64,000 nt of DNA from Sulfurospirillum sp. UCH001 (GCF_001548035.1 NZ_AP014723.1:1550001-1614000), one strand, 5' to 3'; counted from the first letter of the stretch, positions 28,365-39,314 are shown. Translations and numbers: made by a program. Notes: a model not told the origin generated them from the letters alone.

Positions 28365-29744
28365 TTGAGCACTACGATTTTAGGTATCGACATTGGTTCA
28401 ACCAAGATTTGCGCTATTATCGCTCAAAAAAACGATGATGGTGACGTCAAGATTTTAGGCGCAGGTATTGCAAAATCTCAAGGTCTTAAAAAAGGTATTA
28501 TTACCAATATTGACCTTGCTTCAAAATCGATTCGTAATGCACTCAATGATGCAAAAAGAGTCGCTGGTACACAGTACGAGAGAGTGATTGTTTCAATCTC
28601 TGGTGCTTACACGAAAAGTGTTGATAGTAGTGGTATTGTCAACATTCCAAACCGCGATATTGGCATCAAAGAGATTAATCGTGCTATGCAAATGGCAGAT
28701 CATAATGCAAATATCCCAAACGAGTATGAAAAACTGCACGTACTTCCATATAACTTTAAAGTTGATGATCAAGAGTTTATTGAAGATCCACTTGGAATGA
28801 ATGGTGCTCGTTTAGAAGTACAAGTTCATATTATTACCGCTCAAAAATCATCACTCAGCAATCTTAAAAAAGCTGTCAAATCAGCAGGTGTTGAAATTGA
28901 CAATATCGTTCTTGGATGTTACGCTTCAGCAATCGCTGTTTTAAACCATGATGAAAGAGAATTAGGTGTTGCCGTTATCGACATGGGTGGCGCTACCTGT
29001 AATGTCATGATTCACGCTGGCAATTCAATGCGCTTCAATGACTACTTGGGTGTTGGCTCGCTGAACATTACGAATGATCTTTCAACTGCACTTCATACAC
29101 CACTTGGTGCAGCCGAAGAGATTAAAATTAACTATGGTTCACTTAAAAGCAATTCCAATGAACTTATTGAACTTCCTGTTATAGGGGATGATGGTTCAAC
29201 CCATGAGGTATCACTCAATATTGTTTCTAACGTTATTTATGTTCGGGTTGAAGAAACACTTATGATTCTAGCAAAAACACTCGAAGACAGTGGTTTTAAA
29301 GAACAAATCGGCGCAGGTGTCGTGTTAACAGGTGGAATGACAAAATTGGATGGTATTAGAGAATTAGCATCTGCAATTTTCGACAATGTTCCAATCAGGA
29401 TTGCCAAACCAAGAGAGATGGACGGACTTTTTGAGACACTCAGAGATCCAAGCTATTCAACAGCAATTGGTCTTGTGTTATACGGTGGAGGTCACTTTAC
29501 ACCTTATGAGATTGATTCTAATAAAAAATTAAGATATAAAGATGAGACAATAGAACCGACAACGCGACATCATCATCAAGAAGTATTTGATGACGTTGAA
29601 GACGTTGAAGAAGGCGAAGTTGGAACACTTCCTGCTTCTGATAATAATGCAAAGGAAAAATTAAAAGATCTTGCAAATATTCAGGAAGAAAATAGTGAGG
29701 GTTTTGGCTCAAAACTATGGAATAGACTGACACAATTATTTTAA
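28365..29744 (+). CDS. ftsA: FtsA, actin-like division protein
   Basis: 459 residues, starting at TTG directly after the ppiD stop, with AAAGGA 7 bases upstream. The actin-fold phosphate motifs are present: GIDIGSTKICAII at the start, GVAVIDMGGATCNVM and GAGVVLTGGMTKLDG. The C-terminal amphipathic helix that tethers FtsZ to the membrane is the final GFGSKLWNRLTQLF. An acidic linker (VFDDVEDVEEGEVG) precedes it. It is part of the ppiD-ftsA-ftsZ operon. Confidence 0.96.
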   Translation: MSTTILGIDIGSTKICAIIAQKNDDGDVKILGAGIAKSQGLKKGIITNIDLASKSIRNALNDAKRVAGTQYERVIVSISGAYTKSVDSSGIVNIPNRDIGIKEINRAMQMADHNANIPNEYEKLHVLPYNFKVDDQEFIEDPLGMNGARLEVQVHIITAQKSSLSNLKKAVKSAGVEIDNIVLGCYASAIAVLNHDERELGVAVIDMGGATCNVMIHAGNSMRFNDYLGVGSLNITNDLSTALHTPLGAAEEIKINYGSLKSNSNELIELPVIGDDGSTHEVSLNIVSNVIYVRVEETLMILAKTLEDSGFKEQIGAGVVLTGGMTKLDGIRELASAIFDNVPIRIAKPREMDGLFETLRDPSYSTAIGLVLYGGGHFTPYEIDSNKKLRYKDETIEPTTRHHHQEVFDDVEDVEEGEVGTLPASDNNAKEKLKDLANIQEENSEGFGSKLWNRLTQLF

Positions 29745-29759
29745 AGAGGGGTACGAGGT

Positions 29760-30878
29760 ATGAACGGATTTAGCATAGAAGAATCAAAATGTGTTTACGG
29801 AGCTAAAATCAAAGTTATCGGTGTTGGCGGCGGTGGTGGTAATATGATTAACCACATGGTAAGAGAAGGTATTGGTGGTATCGATCTTATTGCGGCAAAC
29901 ACAGACGCTCAGGCCCTTGAAAACTGCTTGGCTAAAACAAAAATTCAACTTGGTAAAAAAGGTCTTGGTGCAGGTATGCGCCCTGAAATTGGTAAAGAGT
30001 CTGCATTAGAGAGTTATGAAGAAATTAAAAGTTCGTTAGAAAAAGCAGATATCGTATTTATTGCATCTGGTTTTGGTGGGGGCACTGGAACAGGAGCAGC
30101 ACCTGTCGTAGCTCAAGCGGCTAAAGAAGTAGGTGCTTTAACAGTAGCTGTTGTTACACGTCCTTTTATGTTTGAAGGTAAAAAAAGAGCTAAACTTGCT
30201 GAACTTGGTATTAATGAGCTTCGTAAAGAGAGTGATTCTATCGTTATTATTCCTAACGATAAACTTCTTGCGATTGTCGATGCAAAATTTGGTATCAAAG
30301 ACAGCTTTAAAATTGTTGATGACGTTTTAAGTCGTGCTGTTAGTGGTATGAGTTTAGTTGTTCTTTCATCTGGACAAAGTGATATCAACGTTGACTTCGC
30401 TGACGTACAAACCGTTATGAGTCACAGAGGTATGGCACTTATGGGTATTGGCGAAAGTACCGGTGAAGATGCTGCTATGGAAGCTATTAAAAGTGCTATC
30501 GAATCTCCTCTTCTTGACAATATGTCTATCAACGGTGCGCTTGGAGTGCTTGTACACTTCCACATTCCACCTAGTTACCCTATTACAGAGATTAGCAATG
30601 CTATGCAACTTATTCTTGATTGTGCAGATGAAGATGCTGATGTTATTTTTGGTACAACGACCAGCGAAGATATGGAAGAAAATTCTGTTCGTGTAACAAT
30701 TGTTGCGACAGGATTTGAAAATAAAATTGAAGCAGCAAAAGAGCTTAAAATGCTTAATAGCAATCAAGAATCAATCAAAAAAGAGCGTATTTTACGCATG
30801 AAAAAAGTAAGTGGTGGCTATGAGGGACAAGATGATTATCTTGATATCCCAACATATATCAGACACCAAATGGATTAA
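29760..30878 (+). CDS. ftsZ: FtsZ, tubulin-like division GTPase
   Basis: 372 residues. The GTP-binding motif is GGFGGGTGTGAAPVVA, preceded by VIGVGGGGGNMINHM; the T7 synergy loop is NVDFADVQTVM. It forms the Z-ring at midcell. The C-terminal part is short and ends DDYLDIPTYIRHQMD, which fits the conserved peptide (DIPTYIR) that binds FtsA. AGAGGGG and ACGAGGT lie upstream of the ATG. A strong terminator follows. Confidence 0.98.
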   Translation: MNGFSIEESKCVYGAKIKVIGVGGGGGNMINHMVREGIGGIDLIAANTDAQALENCLAKTKIQLGKKGLGAGMRPEIGKESALESYEEIKSSLEKADIVFIASGFGGGTGTGAAPVVAQAAKEVGALTVAVVTRPFMFEGKKRAKLAELGINELRKESDSIVIIPNDKLLAIVDAKFGIKDSFKIVDDVLSRAVSGMSLVVLSSGQSDINVDFADVQTVMSHRGMALMGIGESTGEDAAMEAIKSAIESPLLDNMSINGALGVLVHFHIPPSYPITEISNAMQLILDCADEDADVIFGTTTSEDMEENSVRVTIVATGFENKIEAAKELKMLNSNQESIKKERILRMKKVSGGYEGQDDYLDIPTYIRHQMD

Positions 30879-30905
30879 TAACCCCTCTATCTCTTCTTCT
30901 ATGCG

Positions 30906-30936
30906 AAGAGGAAGAAGCTAAAAGCTTCTTCCTCTA
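30906..30936. terminator. terminator after ftsZ, probably bidirectional
   Basis: GAGGAAGAAGCT (30908-30919) pairs perfectly with AGCTTCTTCCTC (30923-30934) around AAA, followed by TACTTTTG. It overlaps the stop codon of the convergent DUF4149 gene. Confidence 0.8.
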
Positions 30937-31404
30937 CTTTTGACTTAATAAACCTCTTCTTACTAACAGTCCAAATTGAGCCAACATCAAAGCTTTCATG
31001 ACCCATTCACTTTGCTTGTGCATTGTGGCAAATGCTTCTGTTGTTGTTTCAAGAGCACCTAATTGTTGCGCATGAACAATAAATGGCGTATAGTAAAATA
31101 AAAAAAGACCTGTTAAAATGATAACAAGAATAGAAGCGATGAATGAAAAGAAATCATAATTTTTTCGCATCATAAAAACTTGCACTTCATAAATAATACT
31201 GTACAGTGCTACAAACCCGATGAGAAGATTCATCTTTAAAAAGACTTGTGTCATTAAAATACCACTTTGAAAATGTGTTAATACACCCTCTCCCAAATAC
31301 TTTTGTGGGAAAAAAATTACAGGGGCAACAAATGCACCTGCTGCAATTTCAACTCCTATGGCAATACCAAGTATTGCTAAATAAATTACGGTTAAACTTC
31401 TCAT
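30934..31404 (-). CDS. DUF4149 membrane protein
   Basis: 156 residues with four membrane helices. The pattern near the start (EIAAGAFVAPVIF ... GEGVLTHFQSGILMTQVFLKMN) fits the DUF4149/TMEM205-like family, whose role is unknown. Its ATG overlaps the prmC stop (ATGA), so it is last in the M48 - prmC - DUF4149 operon. Confidence 0.78.
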   Translation of the reverse strand: MRSLTVIYLAILGIAIGVEIAAGAFVAPVIFFPQKYLGEGVLTHFQSGILMTQVFLKMNLLIGFVALYSIIYEVQVFMMRKNYDFFSFIASILVIILTGLFLFYYTPFIVHAQQLGALETTTEAFATMHKQSEWVMKALMLAQFGLLVRRGLLSQK

Positions 31405-32237
31405 TTTTTCTCCTTAATCCAAAATCCACGATCTAAACTTGCAAGATCTTTATAAAACTCTATTTCGAGTCCTTTTGATTGTGCATACAGACGCATAGGT
31501 TCACGTTGGTCGTACCCCATTTCACACGCAAGTGCTTTTGCTTTTCGTTCTTGGAAAAGATCAACGATATGGCATAACATTTCATCCCCTCTACTTCCAC
31601 CATAGAGTGCTAAAGATGGCTCATATGAAAGTCCAATACCTAAAGGTTCAGCATTTGCAATATAAGGAGGATTTGAGACAATCATATCGATATTTCCATC
31701 AACATTATCCAAATAGCTACTTTCAATAAATGTAATATTTTTGTCAACGCCATGCTTCTGTGCATTTTGTTTACTGACATTTAGTGCATCCATAGAAATA
31801 TCAACGGCTGTCAGTTTTGCATCTGGGAGCAATAAAGAAAGCATGATGGAGATAATTCCACTACCACAGCCAATTTCAACGATATGAGCATTTTGAGGTA
31901 ATTCTCGTGCAAGTTCTACTGCTTTATCAACAAGAATTTCTGTCTCAGGGCGAGGAATCAGCACGCGAGAATCAACATTGAACTCTTTACCGTAAAAACT
32001 AGCTTTTCCTAAAATATACTCTAACGGTTCATGACTAACACGACGTTTGAGTAACTCAAAAAAATGCTCATCAAGTTTTATTTCATTATGACTATGAGTG
32101 AGAATCCAACTCGTTTCACAACCTAATACATGAGCTAACAAAATCATCGCCTCTTTTTGAGGAATATCAGTTACTTCTCGTAATTGCTCTGCGCTATATG
32201 ACAAAAGCTCTTTAATGTGCAAGAGCTTCTCCTTCAT
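31401..32237 (-). CDS. prmC: PrmC, release factor glutamine methyltransferase
   Basis: 278 residues. It methylates the Gln of the GGQ motif in RF1 and RF2. Motifs: VLIPRPETEILVD, the SAM-binding VEIGCGSGIISIML and the glutamine-binding NPPYI. Its N-terminus overlaps the end of the M48 protease gene by 26 bases and its stop overlaps the next start, so the three genes are tightly coupled. I see no better internal start. Confidence 0.94.
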   Translation of the reverse strand: MKEKLLHIKELLSYSAEQLREVTDIPQKEAMILLAHVLGCETSWILTHSHNEIKLDEHFFELLKRRVSHEPLEYILGKASFYGKEFNVDSRVLIPRPETEILVDKAVELARELPQNAHIVEIGCGSGIISIMLSLLLPDAKLTAVDISMDALNVSKQNAQKHGVDKNITFIESSYLDNVDGNIDMIVSNPPYIANAEPLGIGLSYEPSLALYGGSRGDEMLCHIVDLFQERKAKALACEMGYDQREPMRLYAQSKGLEIEFYKDLASLDRGFWIKEKK

Positions 32238-33435
32238 TAAACTGCATTCCCAGTTTTTTCAATCTCTCCGTCAATGGTGGATGCGTAAAATACAATGTAA
32301 TGGTTAATGGATGAGAGAATGGAAAACTCTTATTTTCATCAGCAAGCTTTACAAGAGCAGATGAGAGAGCCTCTTTACTTTCACATTCACTGCCATATTC
32401 ATCCGCTTTGTATTCATTATAACGGCTTAATAACCCAAATAAAGGCATTAAGACAAATGAAACAAGTGGTGAGAGCAATAGAAAGAGAACCATGATACTA
32501 CCTGCAGATTTGTTCATATGCAAGGAGTCAAAAAGCTCTTCTGGAAGATTGCCAAAAAGTGCAAACATAATAAAAAGCATCAAAGCACTAGATGCAATGT
32601 TTTTAAGAATATCTTTGTGTTTAAAATGCCCTAATTCATGTCCTAAAACTGCAAGCAATTCATGTTTTTCAAGTTTAGCGATAAGTGTATCAAATAATAC
32701 AACGCGTTTAGAACGCCCAAGACCACCAAAGTAAGCATTGAGTCTATTATCACGTTTACTAGCATCTAAACTAAAAACGCCACTACTTTTAAGCCCTGCC
32801 TTTTCCAAAAGTGTTTCAATAGAGCTTCTAAGGCTTTCATCTTCAAGCGGAGTAAGTTTGTTAAAAAGTGGAACAATAACAATAGGATAAATCATATTGA
32901 TAAATAAAATAACGACAAACGCAAATAAAAAACCAAAAAACCACCAATATTCATATGCCATTACAATAGCACTCATTGCTGCAAAAAAAGCTCCACCAAA
33001 CAGAATAAACATCAATGCTGATTTTATTTGATCTAAGGCAAAAGTCTTTACATCAATCGTAGAAAAGCCAAATTTCTTATCTAATCCAAAGGTATGGTAC
33101 AGATCAAAAGGAAGTGATAGAAGATAGTTGATTGCAATAAAGCTCATAATAAACGCAACCGATCGCACTACTTCATTCTCAATCATTATAGTAGTGTCAA
33201 GATAAGAGAGTCCAAATGTTATCCAACCAAAGAAAAGAACAAAATCAAAAAATGTTGTCAATATTAAAAGCTTTTGTGAAGCTATTTTATAAGCGGCAGC
33301 TTTGAGATAATTCGATGGAGAGAGAATAATCGCTTTTTGACCACGTGCTTTCATCACATAGCCAATTTCCATAAATGCAGCATAGAGTTTAATAATAAGA
33401 TATACAAGGTAAAAGAGCATAATAAGTTCTAACAT
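32212..33435 (-). CDS. M48 (Ste24-like) membrane metalloprotease
   Basis: 407 residues with about seven membrane helices. The zinc motif is HELGH (AVLGHELGHFKHKD), with the third ligand Glu in NEYKADEYGSE and a C-terminal THPPLTERLKKL, all typical of Ste24/CAAX protease 1 homologues. In bacteria such enzymes probably act in membrane protein quality control; no prenylated substrate is known. First gene of the operon with prmC. Confidence 0.92.
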   Translation of the reverse strand: MLELIMLFYLVYLIIKLYAAFMEIGYVMKARGQKAIILSPSNYLKAAAYKIASQKLLILTTFFDFVLFFGWITFGLSYLDTTIMIENEVVRSVAFIMSFIAINYLLSLPFDLYHTFGLDKKFGFSTIDVKTFALDQIKSALMFILFGGAFFAAMSAIVMAYEYWWFFGFLFAFVVILFINMIYPIVIVPLFNKLTPLEDESLRSSIETLLEKAGLKSSGVFSLDASKRDNRLNAYFGGLGRSKRVVLFDTLIAKLEKHELLAVLGHELGHFKHKDILKNIASSALMLFIMFALFGNLPEELFDSLHMNKSAGSIMVLFLLLSPLVSFVLMPLFGLLSRYNEYKADEYGSECESKEALSSALVKLADENKSFPFSHPLTITLYFTHPPLTERLKKLGMQFNEGEALAH

Positions 33436-33648
33436 AAAGTGTCATTCCTTTGTCAAATTGAAAAACGTTATCATACCAGTTTTTCATCAATATTGCCTAA
33501 ACGAATACAACTCATTTACAACGATAGAGTGTTATGATTTACACATTAAAGAGCTTTATCGAATGTTTCAACACTTTACAAAATATCTTTAAATATTTTA
33601 TTAGGAAAATGAGTTTAGAATGAGAAATCAGCACAAAAGGAGTCTACT

Positions 33649-35259
33649 ATGACAATATCTAAACAACTGATGGTTATGTTGGCCATCGCAATTATCGGTA
33701 CTTGTACGATATTTGGTATCAGTATGAAAAAAATGGATCAAGTTTATGATCAAACAAATTATAGTAACGTCAACTCATTGCCAAGTATTCTCGCTCTTAA
33801 TGATATCACTGTAAATGCGCTTAGACTTCGTCTTGTGTTATGGGAGCATATTTCCCAAGAAGATAAAGAAACCAATGCAAAAACAGCAGAAGGTGTCAAA
33901 AAAGCCCTGGATGAAATTGCTAAAGCATTAAAAGACTATGAAGCTATGCTTACAGATGCGAAGGATAAAGAGTTGTTAAACAAAGACAACGATACCTTTA
34001 AGCAATATACAGCAATTGCACAAGAAGTAATGAAGCTTTCTGAAACAGGACATAAATCAGAAGCTGGGATTTTACTCAACAAAAGTAGACCAACATTAAA
34101 AAATTTCACGGCAGCTCTTGATTCGCATATGTCTTATAATGCAGAAATTGCGAAAAATTCAGCGATTAGTGCTGCAGATGCAAAACAAAATGCAAATTAT
34201 ATGTTGATTATTCTCTCTCTTATTATTATTGGTTCTACTATCTTCATTAGCGTTCTTATCCGCAATAACATCATGAATGGTGTTCATCTTGTACGTGATG
34301 GCATTGGTAATTTTGTACGCAATAAAGATTTGAATTCTCGCATCAATTATGACAAACAAAATGAAATTAAAGAGATGGTCGATAGCTTTAATGAACTCAT
34401 TGTAACCCTTGAACATACCATCGTTGATGCAAAAGCCTCGTCTAGTGAGAATGCCTCTGTTTCACATGAACTAAGTACCACTAGTATGCAAATAGGTCGT
34501 AATGCAGAGCAAAGTTCAAGCATCGTTGCAAATACTATTCAAGAAATTGAAACAATTAAAACCTTTGTTCAAGAAACAGCAACACTGTCTGACAATATGA
34601 AACAAAGCATTGCAATTGCGGGAAATAGACTAGATAGTGCAAAAAATGAAGTCATCACACTTCGTAATGAAGTTGAATCAGCAAGTCAAGCCGAAACGGC
34701 ACTTGCTCATAAACTCGAGCAGATGAGCCACGATGCTGAACAAGTCAAACAAATCCTTACTGTTATCTCTGATATTGCTGACCAAACGAATCTTCTTGCT
34801 TTAAATGCGGCTATTGAAGCGGCACGTGCAGGAGAACATGGACGTGGATTTGCGGTTGTTGCTGATGAAGTTAGAAAATTGGCAGAGAGAACACAAACAT
34901 CATTGACTGAGATTAACGCAACCATCAATATCATTGTACAATCCATTGTAGATTCTTCTGAGCAGATGGGAAGAAACGCTAAAAACATTCAAAGACTCTC
35001 TGATGTTTCGAATGGCGTTGAAACGACCATCTTAGGAACAACACAAGTGATGCAAGAAAGTGTTAGTGCGGTCACTACAAGTGCTGAAAATTCACGAAAA
35101 ATATCACAAGATACTGATAAAATCGTGGATATGGTTTCAAACATCAACACCCTCACCTCTCAAAATGCAAGAAGTGTTGAAGAAATCGCAGCAGCGGCAG
35201 ACCACCTCTCCCGTTTGGCTGAAAATCTTAACAATAAACTCAATCAATTCCGCTCGTAA
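33649..35259 (+). CDS. methyl-accepting chemotaxis protein, 4-helix-bundle-type sensor
   Basis: 536 residues: a membrane helix at 5-25, a mostly helical periplasmic domain of about 150 residues ([13 protein letters not shown]-like start, typical of 4HB sensor domains), a second helix at about 185-205, HAMP, then the signalling bundle with the universal hairpin tip core ([21 protein letters not shown] / [18 protein letters not shown]). There is no CheR pentapeptide at the C-terminus. It is transcribed alone; AAAGGAG precedes ATG. The ligand is unknown. Confidence 0.93.
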   Translation: MTISKQLMVMLAIAIIGTCTIFGISMKKMDQVYDQTNYSNVNSLPSILALNDITVNALRLRLVLWEHISQEDKETNAKTAEGVKKALDEIAKALKDYEAMLTDAKDKELLNKDNDTFKQYTAIAQEVMKLSETGHKSEAGILLNKSRPTLKNFTAALDSHMSYNAEIAKNSAISAADAKQNANYMLIILSLIIIGSTIFISVLIRNNIMNGVHLVRDGIGNFVRNKDLNSRINYDKQNEIKEMVDSFNELIVTLEHTIVDAKASSSENASVSHELSTTSMQIGRNAEQSSSIVANTIQEIETIKTFVQETATLSDNMKQSIAIAGNRLDSAKNEVITLRNEVESASQAETALAHKLEQMSHDAEQVKQILTVISDIADQTNLLALNAAIEAARAGEHGRGFAVVADEVRKLAERTQTSLTEINATINIIVQSIVDSSEQMGRNAKNIQRLSDVSNGVETTILGTTQVMQESVSAVTTSAENSRKISQDTDKIVDMVSNINTLTSQNARSVEEIAAAADHLSRLAENLNNKLNQFRS

Positions 35260-35272
35260 TTCTCCTTCTTTT

Positions 35273-35298
35273 GGGGTAAAGCGTAAACGCTCTACCCC
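35273..35298 (+). terminator. terminator after the chemoreceptor gene
   Basis: GGGGTAAAGCG pairs with CGCTCTACCCC (one A-C mismatch) around TAAA, followed by ATTTCTAT, 13 bases after the stop. Confidence 0.7.
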
Positions 35299-35324
35299 AT
35301 TTCTATACATCTTTATCTTAATGG

Positions 35325-35330
35325 TATAAT
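35325..35330 (+). promoter_or_regulatory. -10 box for the ABC-F gene
   Basis: Consensus TATAAT 29 bases before the TTG start; transcription start predicted near 35337. No clear -35. Confidence 0.5.
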
Positions 35331-35358
35331 ACGCGCAAAAAATGAAATAAGGTATATC

Positions 35359-37317
35359 TTGGCACTCTTAGATTTAATTGGCATTAGTAAAGCATACGAA
35401 ACACAAAAAATTTTAACAGATATTGATTTTTCGCTCCACGAAGGTGAACGTGTTGCCATTATCGGTAAAAATGGTGGTGGAAAATCCACGCTGATGAAAA
35501 TCGTTTATGGCACATTAGAAGCAGATGAAGGAAGAAGAATTCTTCAAAAAAACATCAAGGTTGGAATGTTAGATCAAACACCTCGTTTTAAAGAGGGAAT
35601 GAACGTTAGAGAAGCCATCGAAGAAGAGTTAAGAGAACTTAAAGCAGCAAAAATGCGCTATGAAGACGTATTAAAACTTTTAGAACATGACTATCACAAT
35701 GAAGCTCTTTTAAGCGAACAAAGCCAACTTGTCTCCTTCCTAGATGTACATGATGCATGGAGCTTGGATGAAAAAATTGAACAAGTGTTACAAGAGTTTG
35801 ATCTAAAGCAATTTGAACAAAGCGATGTCAACCTCTTAAGTGGAGGTGAGCAACGTCGTGTAACCCTAGCAGGACTCATTCTTCAAAAACCAGATATATT
35901 GCTTCTTGATGAACCGACCAACCATTTAGACGTTTATATGGTTGAGTTTTTAGAACAGATGATCCTAAAATCAAAATTTACGCTCCTCTTCATTTCACAC
36001 GATCGTTATTTTATCGACCATCTTGCAACACGTACTATTGAAATTGATGATGGGAAAGTCAGAAGTTTTGAAGGTGGCTATGAAAATTATCTTACCTGTA
36101 AAGAACAGCTTATTCTCTCTTTACAGAAACAGCATGAAAATCTCCTCAAATATCTTAAAGGTGAAGAAGAGTGGCTAAGGCGTGGCGTAAAAGCACGTCT
36201 CAAACGTAATGAAGGACGTAAACAGCGTGTTTTTGAACTGCGTGAGTCTGCAAAGAAAAATCCTTCTTTGGTGAAAAAGCTTAAACTTGAATTGGAGAGG
36301 GAAAAACATAATTTTAATGGTGAGAAAATTATCAATAAACAAAAAATGCTTTTTGAAATGTATAACATTCATAAAAAATTGGGAGATAAGCTCCTTATTA
36401 AAGATTTTAGCACACGAATTTTACAAAAAGATCGTATCGCAATCGTAGGGAAAAATGGTGCAGGAAAATCAACACTGCTTAAAATATTACTCGGCGACAT
36501 GAGTGTTGATAGTGGTAATTTTAATAAAGGTGAATTTAAAATCGGTTACTTTGATCAACAACGTACCTCCCTTGATGACAACAAAGACCTTATTGAAACT
36601 TTTTGCCCAAATGGCGGGGATAGAGTTGATGTCAAAGGTAGAAATATGCATGTCTTTGGCTATCTCAAAAATTTTCTTTTTCCCAAAGAAGATCTCAATA
36701 AAAAAATTGGCATCTTAAGTGGTGGAGAAAAAAATCGTGTTGCATTAGCCCTCCTCTTTGCACAAGAAGTCGATTGTTTGATTTTAGATGAACCAACAAA
36801 TGATTTAGATATTCCTACCATCAATATTCTAGAAGAATATATTCAAAGCTTTGGTGGTGCTGTCATTTTTGTAAGCCATGATCGTTACTTTGTTGATAAG
36901 ATCGCAAGCAAGCTCTATGTCTTTAAAGGCGAAGGTTTGATTGAAGAGAGTTATCAGAATTACAGCGAATATTTAGAGATTGAAAAAGAGATTAAAGAAC
37001 TTGAAGCTATGGAGTCAAATCAAGATCTACTTTCAAATGAAAAAGAAGAGCCAAAAGTTCAAAAAACAAAAGAGAGTGCTCCTACTAAATTAAGCTATAA
37101 AGAACAACGTGCTCTTGAAACGCTTCCAACCCAAATTCAAGCCTTAGAAGATGAGATTGCTTCTATTAAAAAATGTCTTGAAGATCCAGAGTGTTATCAA
37201 AAAATTGGGCTGAGTAAACTAAGTCAAAACCTTGAAGAGAAAGAAGCGCTTTTAGAACCGATGATTGAAGAGTTATTAGAGATAGAAGAAAAAGTTGAAA
37301 TGATGCAAAGAGGCTAA
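35359..37317 (+). CDS. ABC-F family ATPase (Uup-like)
   Basis: 652 residues, soluble, with two ABC cassettes and no membrane part. Walker A motifs are GKNGGGKST and GKNGAGKST, signatures LSGGEQRRV and LSGGEKNRV, and Walker B LLLDEPTNHLD and LILDEPTNDLD. Between them is the ABC-F linker (KYLKGEEEWLRRGVKARLKRNEGRKQRVFEL is the region at about residues 260-290), and the C-terminus is a coiled coil as in Uup. ABC-F proteins act on ribosomes or, for Uup, on DNA and ribosomes. Start is TTG 35359 with AAGGT upstream. Confidence 0.9.
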   Translation: MALLDLIGISKAYETQKILTDIDFSLHEGERVAIIGKNGGGKSTLMKIVYGTLEADEGRRILQKNIKVGMLDQTPRFKEGMNVREAIEEELRELKAAKMRYEDVLKLLEHDYHNEALLSEQSQLVSFLDVHDAWSLDEKIEQVLQEFDLKQFEQSDVNLLSGGEQRRVTLAGLILQKPDILLLDEPTNHLDVYMVEFLEQMILKSKFTLLFISHDRYFIDHLATRTIEIDDGKVRSFEGGYENYLTCKEQLILSLQKQHENLLKYLKGEEEWLRRGVKARLKRNEGRKQRVFELRESAKKNPSLVKKLKLELEREKHNFNGEKIINKQKMLFEMYNIHKKLGDKLLIKDFSTRILQKDRIAIVGKNGAGKSTLLKILLGDMSVDSGNFNKGEFKIGYFDQQRTSLDDNKDLIETFCPNGGDRVDVKGRNMHVFGYLKNFLFPKEDLNKKIGILSGGEKNRVALALLFAQEVDCLILDEPTNDLDIPTINILEEYIQSFGGAVIFVSHDRYFVDKIASKLYVFKGEGLIEESYQNYSEYLEIEKEIKELEAMESNQDLLSNEKEEPKVQKTKESAPTKLSYKEQRALETLPTQIQALEDEIASIKKCLEDPECYQKIGLSKLSQNLEEKEALLEPMIEELLEIEEKVEMMQRG

Positions 37318-37336
37318 AGCCTCCTTGCTTTTTATG
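37310..37336 (+). terminator. terminator after the ABC-F gene
   Basis: GAGGCT pairs with AGCCTC around AA (37310-37323), followed by CTTGCTTTTTATG. It overlaps the stop codon. Confidence 0.6.
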
Positions 37337-38921
37337 CTTTAAATGTTGAAAGAGTTGAATCGAGGCTTTGAGAAGATTCTAACATTCTTTGAGAAATGTG
37401 AGAAAGTTCAATAGCGATTTTTTCGTTGTTATCCGATAAACTAAGTGTTTTTTTCATCTGTTCCATCATTTGATTGGTAAGATGTGAAATTTCAACAACT
37501 TTCTTAGAAGCTTTTTTAGAAACTTCAATGGATTCAATGGTACGATTTTTAGTCTCTTCTGTCGCACTTTGAACCTCGAATGCATTTTGAGAAATGAGGC
37601 TGATATTTTGTGCATTTACTTCCATATTTCCACTAAGTTGTGTTACCCCTTGAACGATAACACTAATCGTTGCATCAATCTCAGCAAGTGATTTTTGAGT
37701 ACGCTCAGCCAATTTTCTAACTTCATCGGCAACAACAGCAAATCCACGTCCATGTTCACCTGCACGTGCTGCCTCAATAGCTGCATTTAAGGCAAGAAGG
37801 TTGGTCTGGTCAGCAATATCTTTGATCATTGCCAAAACGCCCTTGATTTGATCCGTTTGAGAAACAACATTTTGGATTTGATGTGCCATCTCTTGTTCTG
37901 ACTCACTTGCGCCATTAATCTTTTGAACAACTTCATTAAGCGCAATACTCATTTTTTCGAGTACACTAAACGAAGAGTGATTGTCTTCAACCGTATGAAT
38001 GGCAAGTTCTTCAGAAAGGTCTAAATCTGTCTCAATATCTTTCATCAAGTCAAATGACATCTTAATCTGCTGAGCTTGTTCAACCACACCTTTGGAAAAC
38101 TCTGACGCATTCATATTCAATGTTTCGCCTGTATGTTCAACATTTTGTGAAATTTTTTGTGAACTTAAAATGATAGATTGAATTTTTTCGATGAAAATAT
38201 TGATATATTTTGCGATATCACCCATCTCATCTTGACTACTAATCTTAACACGTGCTGTCAAATCACCATTTCCACTTGAAAGGTCATGTACACGTTCCAT
38301 TAAAATGCCCAATGGATCGCCAACAACGCGTTTTAAAACCCACATAATCAGCACAGAAGTCAAGAGCAATGAAAGAGCAAAAATGCTAATCAATTCCCAA
38401 CTAACATCTTTAATATAGGCATCAATTTCATCAAACGAAAATGTCATATCCATAACGCCTAGAACATCTCCTTTTTGAGATGTTGCGTGACAGGCTAAAC
38501 AATCTTGTTCTGCAACTAATGGTTTAAGAAGTCTCAGACGATGACCTTTGTCATCATCCAAAGTAATGTTATGTTGCTTTGGATTTTTGAAGATATCCAC
38601 AACTGCAGGATCAGTGGAAGGTTTTGCATTGATTCCAAAGGTATCGAGTACAACTTGAGATTGATGAATTTTGAGCTCTTTTATCCCTTTCATTTCACCA
38701 GCGTCTTTTAAAGACTTTTCAATGAGGGCTCTATCACCTAAATTCATTGCCGCACGTACGGTTTGAAAAACCGATTGACTGAGCAAATTGAGGTTGTTTT
38801 CGCTTTGAATTTGAGAAGATTTTTTGAACTCCCCTACAATAAAAAACTGTAAAATGATAAAACTACCCAATAACAAAGGAATGAGTGTCAAACCTATCTT
38901 TAAACCTATTCCTTTACGCAT
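37332..38921 (-). CDS. chemoreceptor with a c-type haem sensor motif
   Basis: 529 residues: membrane helices at about 8-29 and 171-195 enclose a periplasmic domain of about 140 residues that contains CLACH at 141-145, a covalent haem c attachment motif. HAMP and a standard signalling domain follow ([21 protein letters not shown]). The domain resembles Tll0287-like/DUF3365 haem-PAS modules, in which haem c senses redox state or gas ligands. It overlaps the STAS-like gene upstream by 16 bases, so the two are made together. Confidence 0.88.
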   Translation of the reverse strand: MRKGIGLKIGLTLIPLLLGSFIILQFFIVGEFKKSSQIQSENNLNLLSQSVFQTVRAAMNLGDRALIEKSLKDAGEMKGIKELKIHQSQVVLDTFGINAKPSTDPAVVDIFKNPKQHNITLDDDKGHRLRLLKPLVAEQDCLACHATSQKGDVLGVMDMTFSFDEIDAYIKDVSWELISIFALSLLLTSVLIMWVLKRVVGDPLGILMERVHDLSSGNGDLTARVKISSQDEMGDIAKYINIFIEKIQSIILSSQKISQNVEHTGETLNMNASEFSKGVVEQAQQIKMSFDLMKDIETDLDLSEELAIHTVEDNHSSFSVLEKMSIALNEVVQKINGASESEQEMAHQIQNVVSQTDQIKGVLAMIKDIADQTNLLALNAAIEAARAGEHGRGFAVVADEVRKLAERTQKSLAEIDATISVIVQGVTQLSGNMEVNAQNISLISQNAFEVQSATEETKNRTIESIEVSKKASKKVVEISHLTNQMMEQMKKTLSLSDNNEKIAIELSHISQRMLESSQSLDSTLSTFKA

Positions 38922-39229
38922 GTGTAGCCCTTTCGTACATTCATAACTTCTATCAAATTCATATCATCTAACATTGTGTAAAGCTCTTCAGAACCTACGT
39001 TGACATATAGATTCATTTTATCCATTTTGATTGACTTCATAAGAAAGCCTATCACCGAAGAAGTAATGATGAAAGAGTCTTTAATCATAAGATTTATGAT
39101 GGCATCTGGATGTTGTTGGTGCGCTTTGTTCACTGCCTCTTTAATCGCTTGTGCATTTGCTATTGTTTTAATTGTCCCTGTGACGATAATCTCTATATGT
39201 TCACGGTGCACTTTTGTCACTAAATCCAT
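38906..39229 (-). CDS. STAS-like small protein
   Basis: 107 residues. The second half ([21 protein letters not shown] ... [25 protein letters not shown], given here in pieces) follows the STAS fold: a strand ending in a Ser-containing turn (SSVIGFL), then strand-helix with the MNLIEVM end. STAS proteins are often anti-sigma antagonists or partner modules. Here it sits directly before a haem-c chemoreceptor, overlapping by 16 bases, so it may belong to that pathway. GGAGG precedes the ATG. Confidence 0.6.
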   Translation of the reverse strand: MDLVTKVHREHIEIIVTGTIKTIANAQAIKEAVNKAHQQHPDAIINLMIKDSFIITSSVIGFLMKSIKMDKMNLYVNVGSEELYTMLDDMNLIEVMNVRKGYTCVKE

Positions 39230-39314
39230 TTCGCCTCCAAAATCAAAAATCAGTTTTTATTATAGTATATATTTGTTTGATTTTGAAATCAATATATCTT
39301 TAAAATGACACAAA

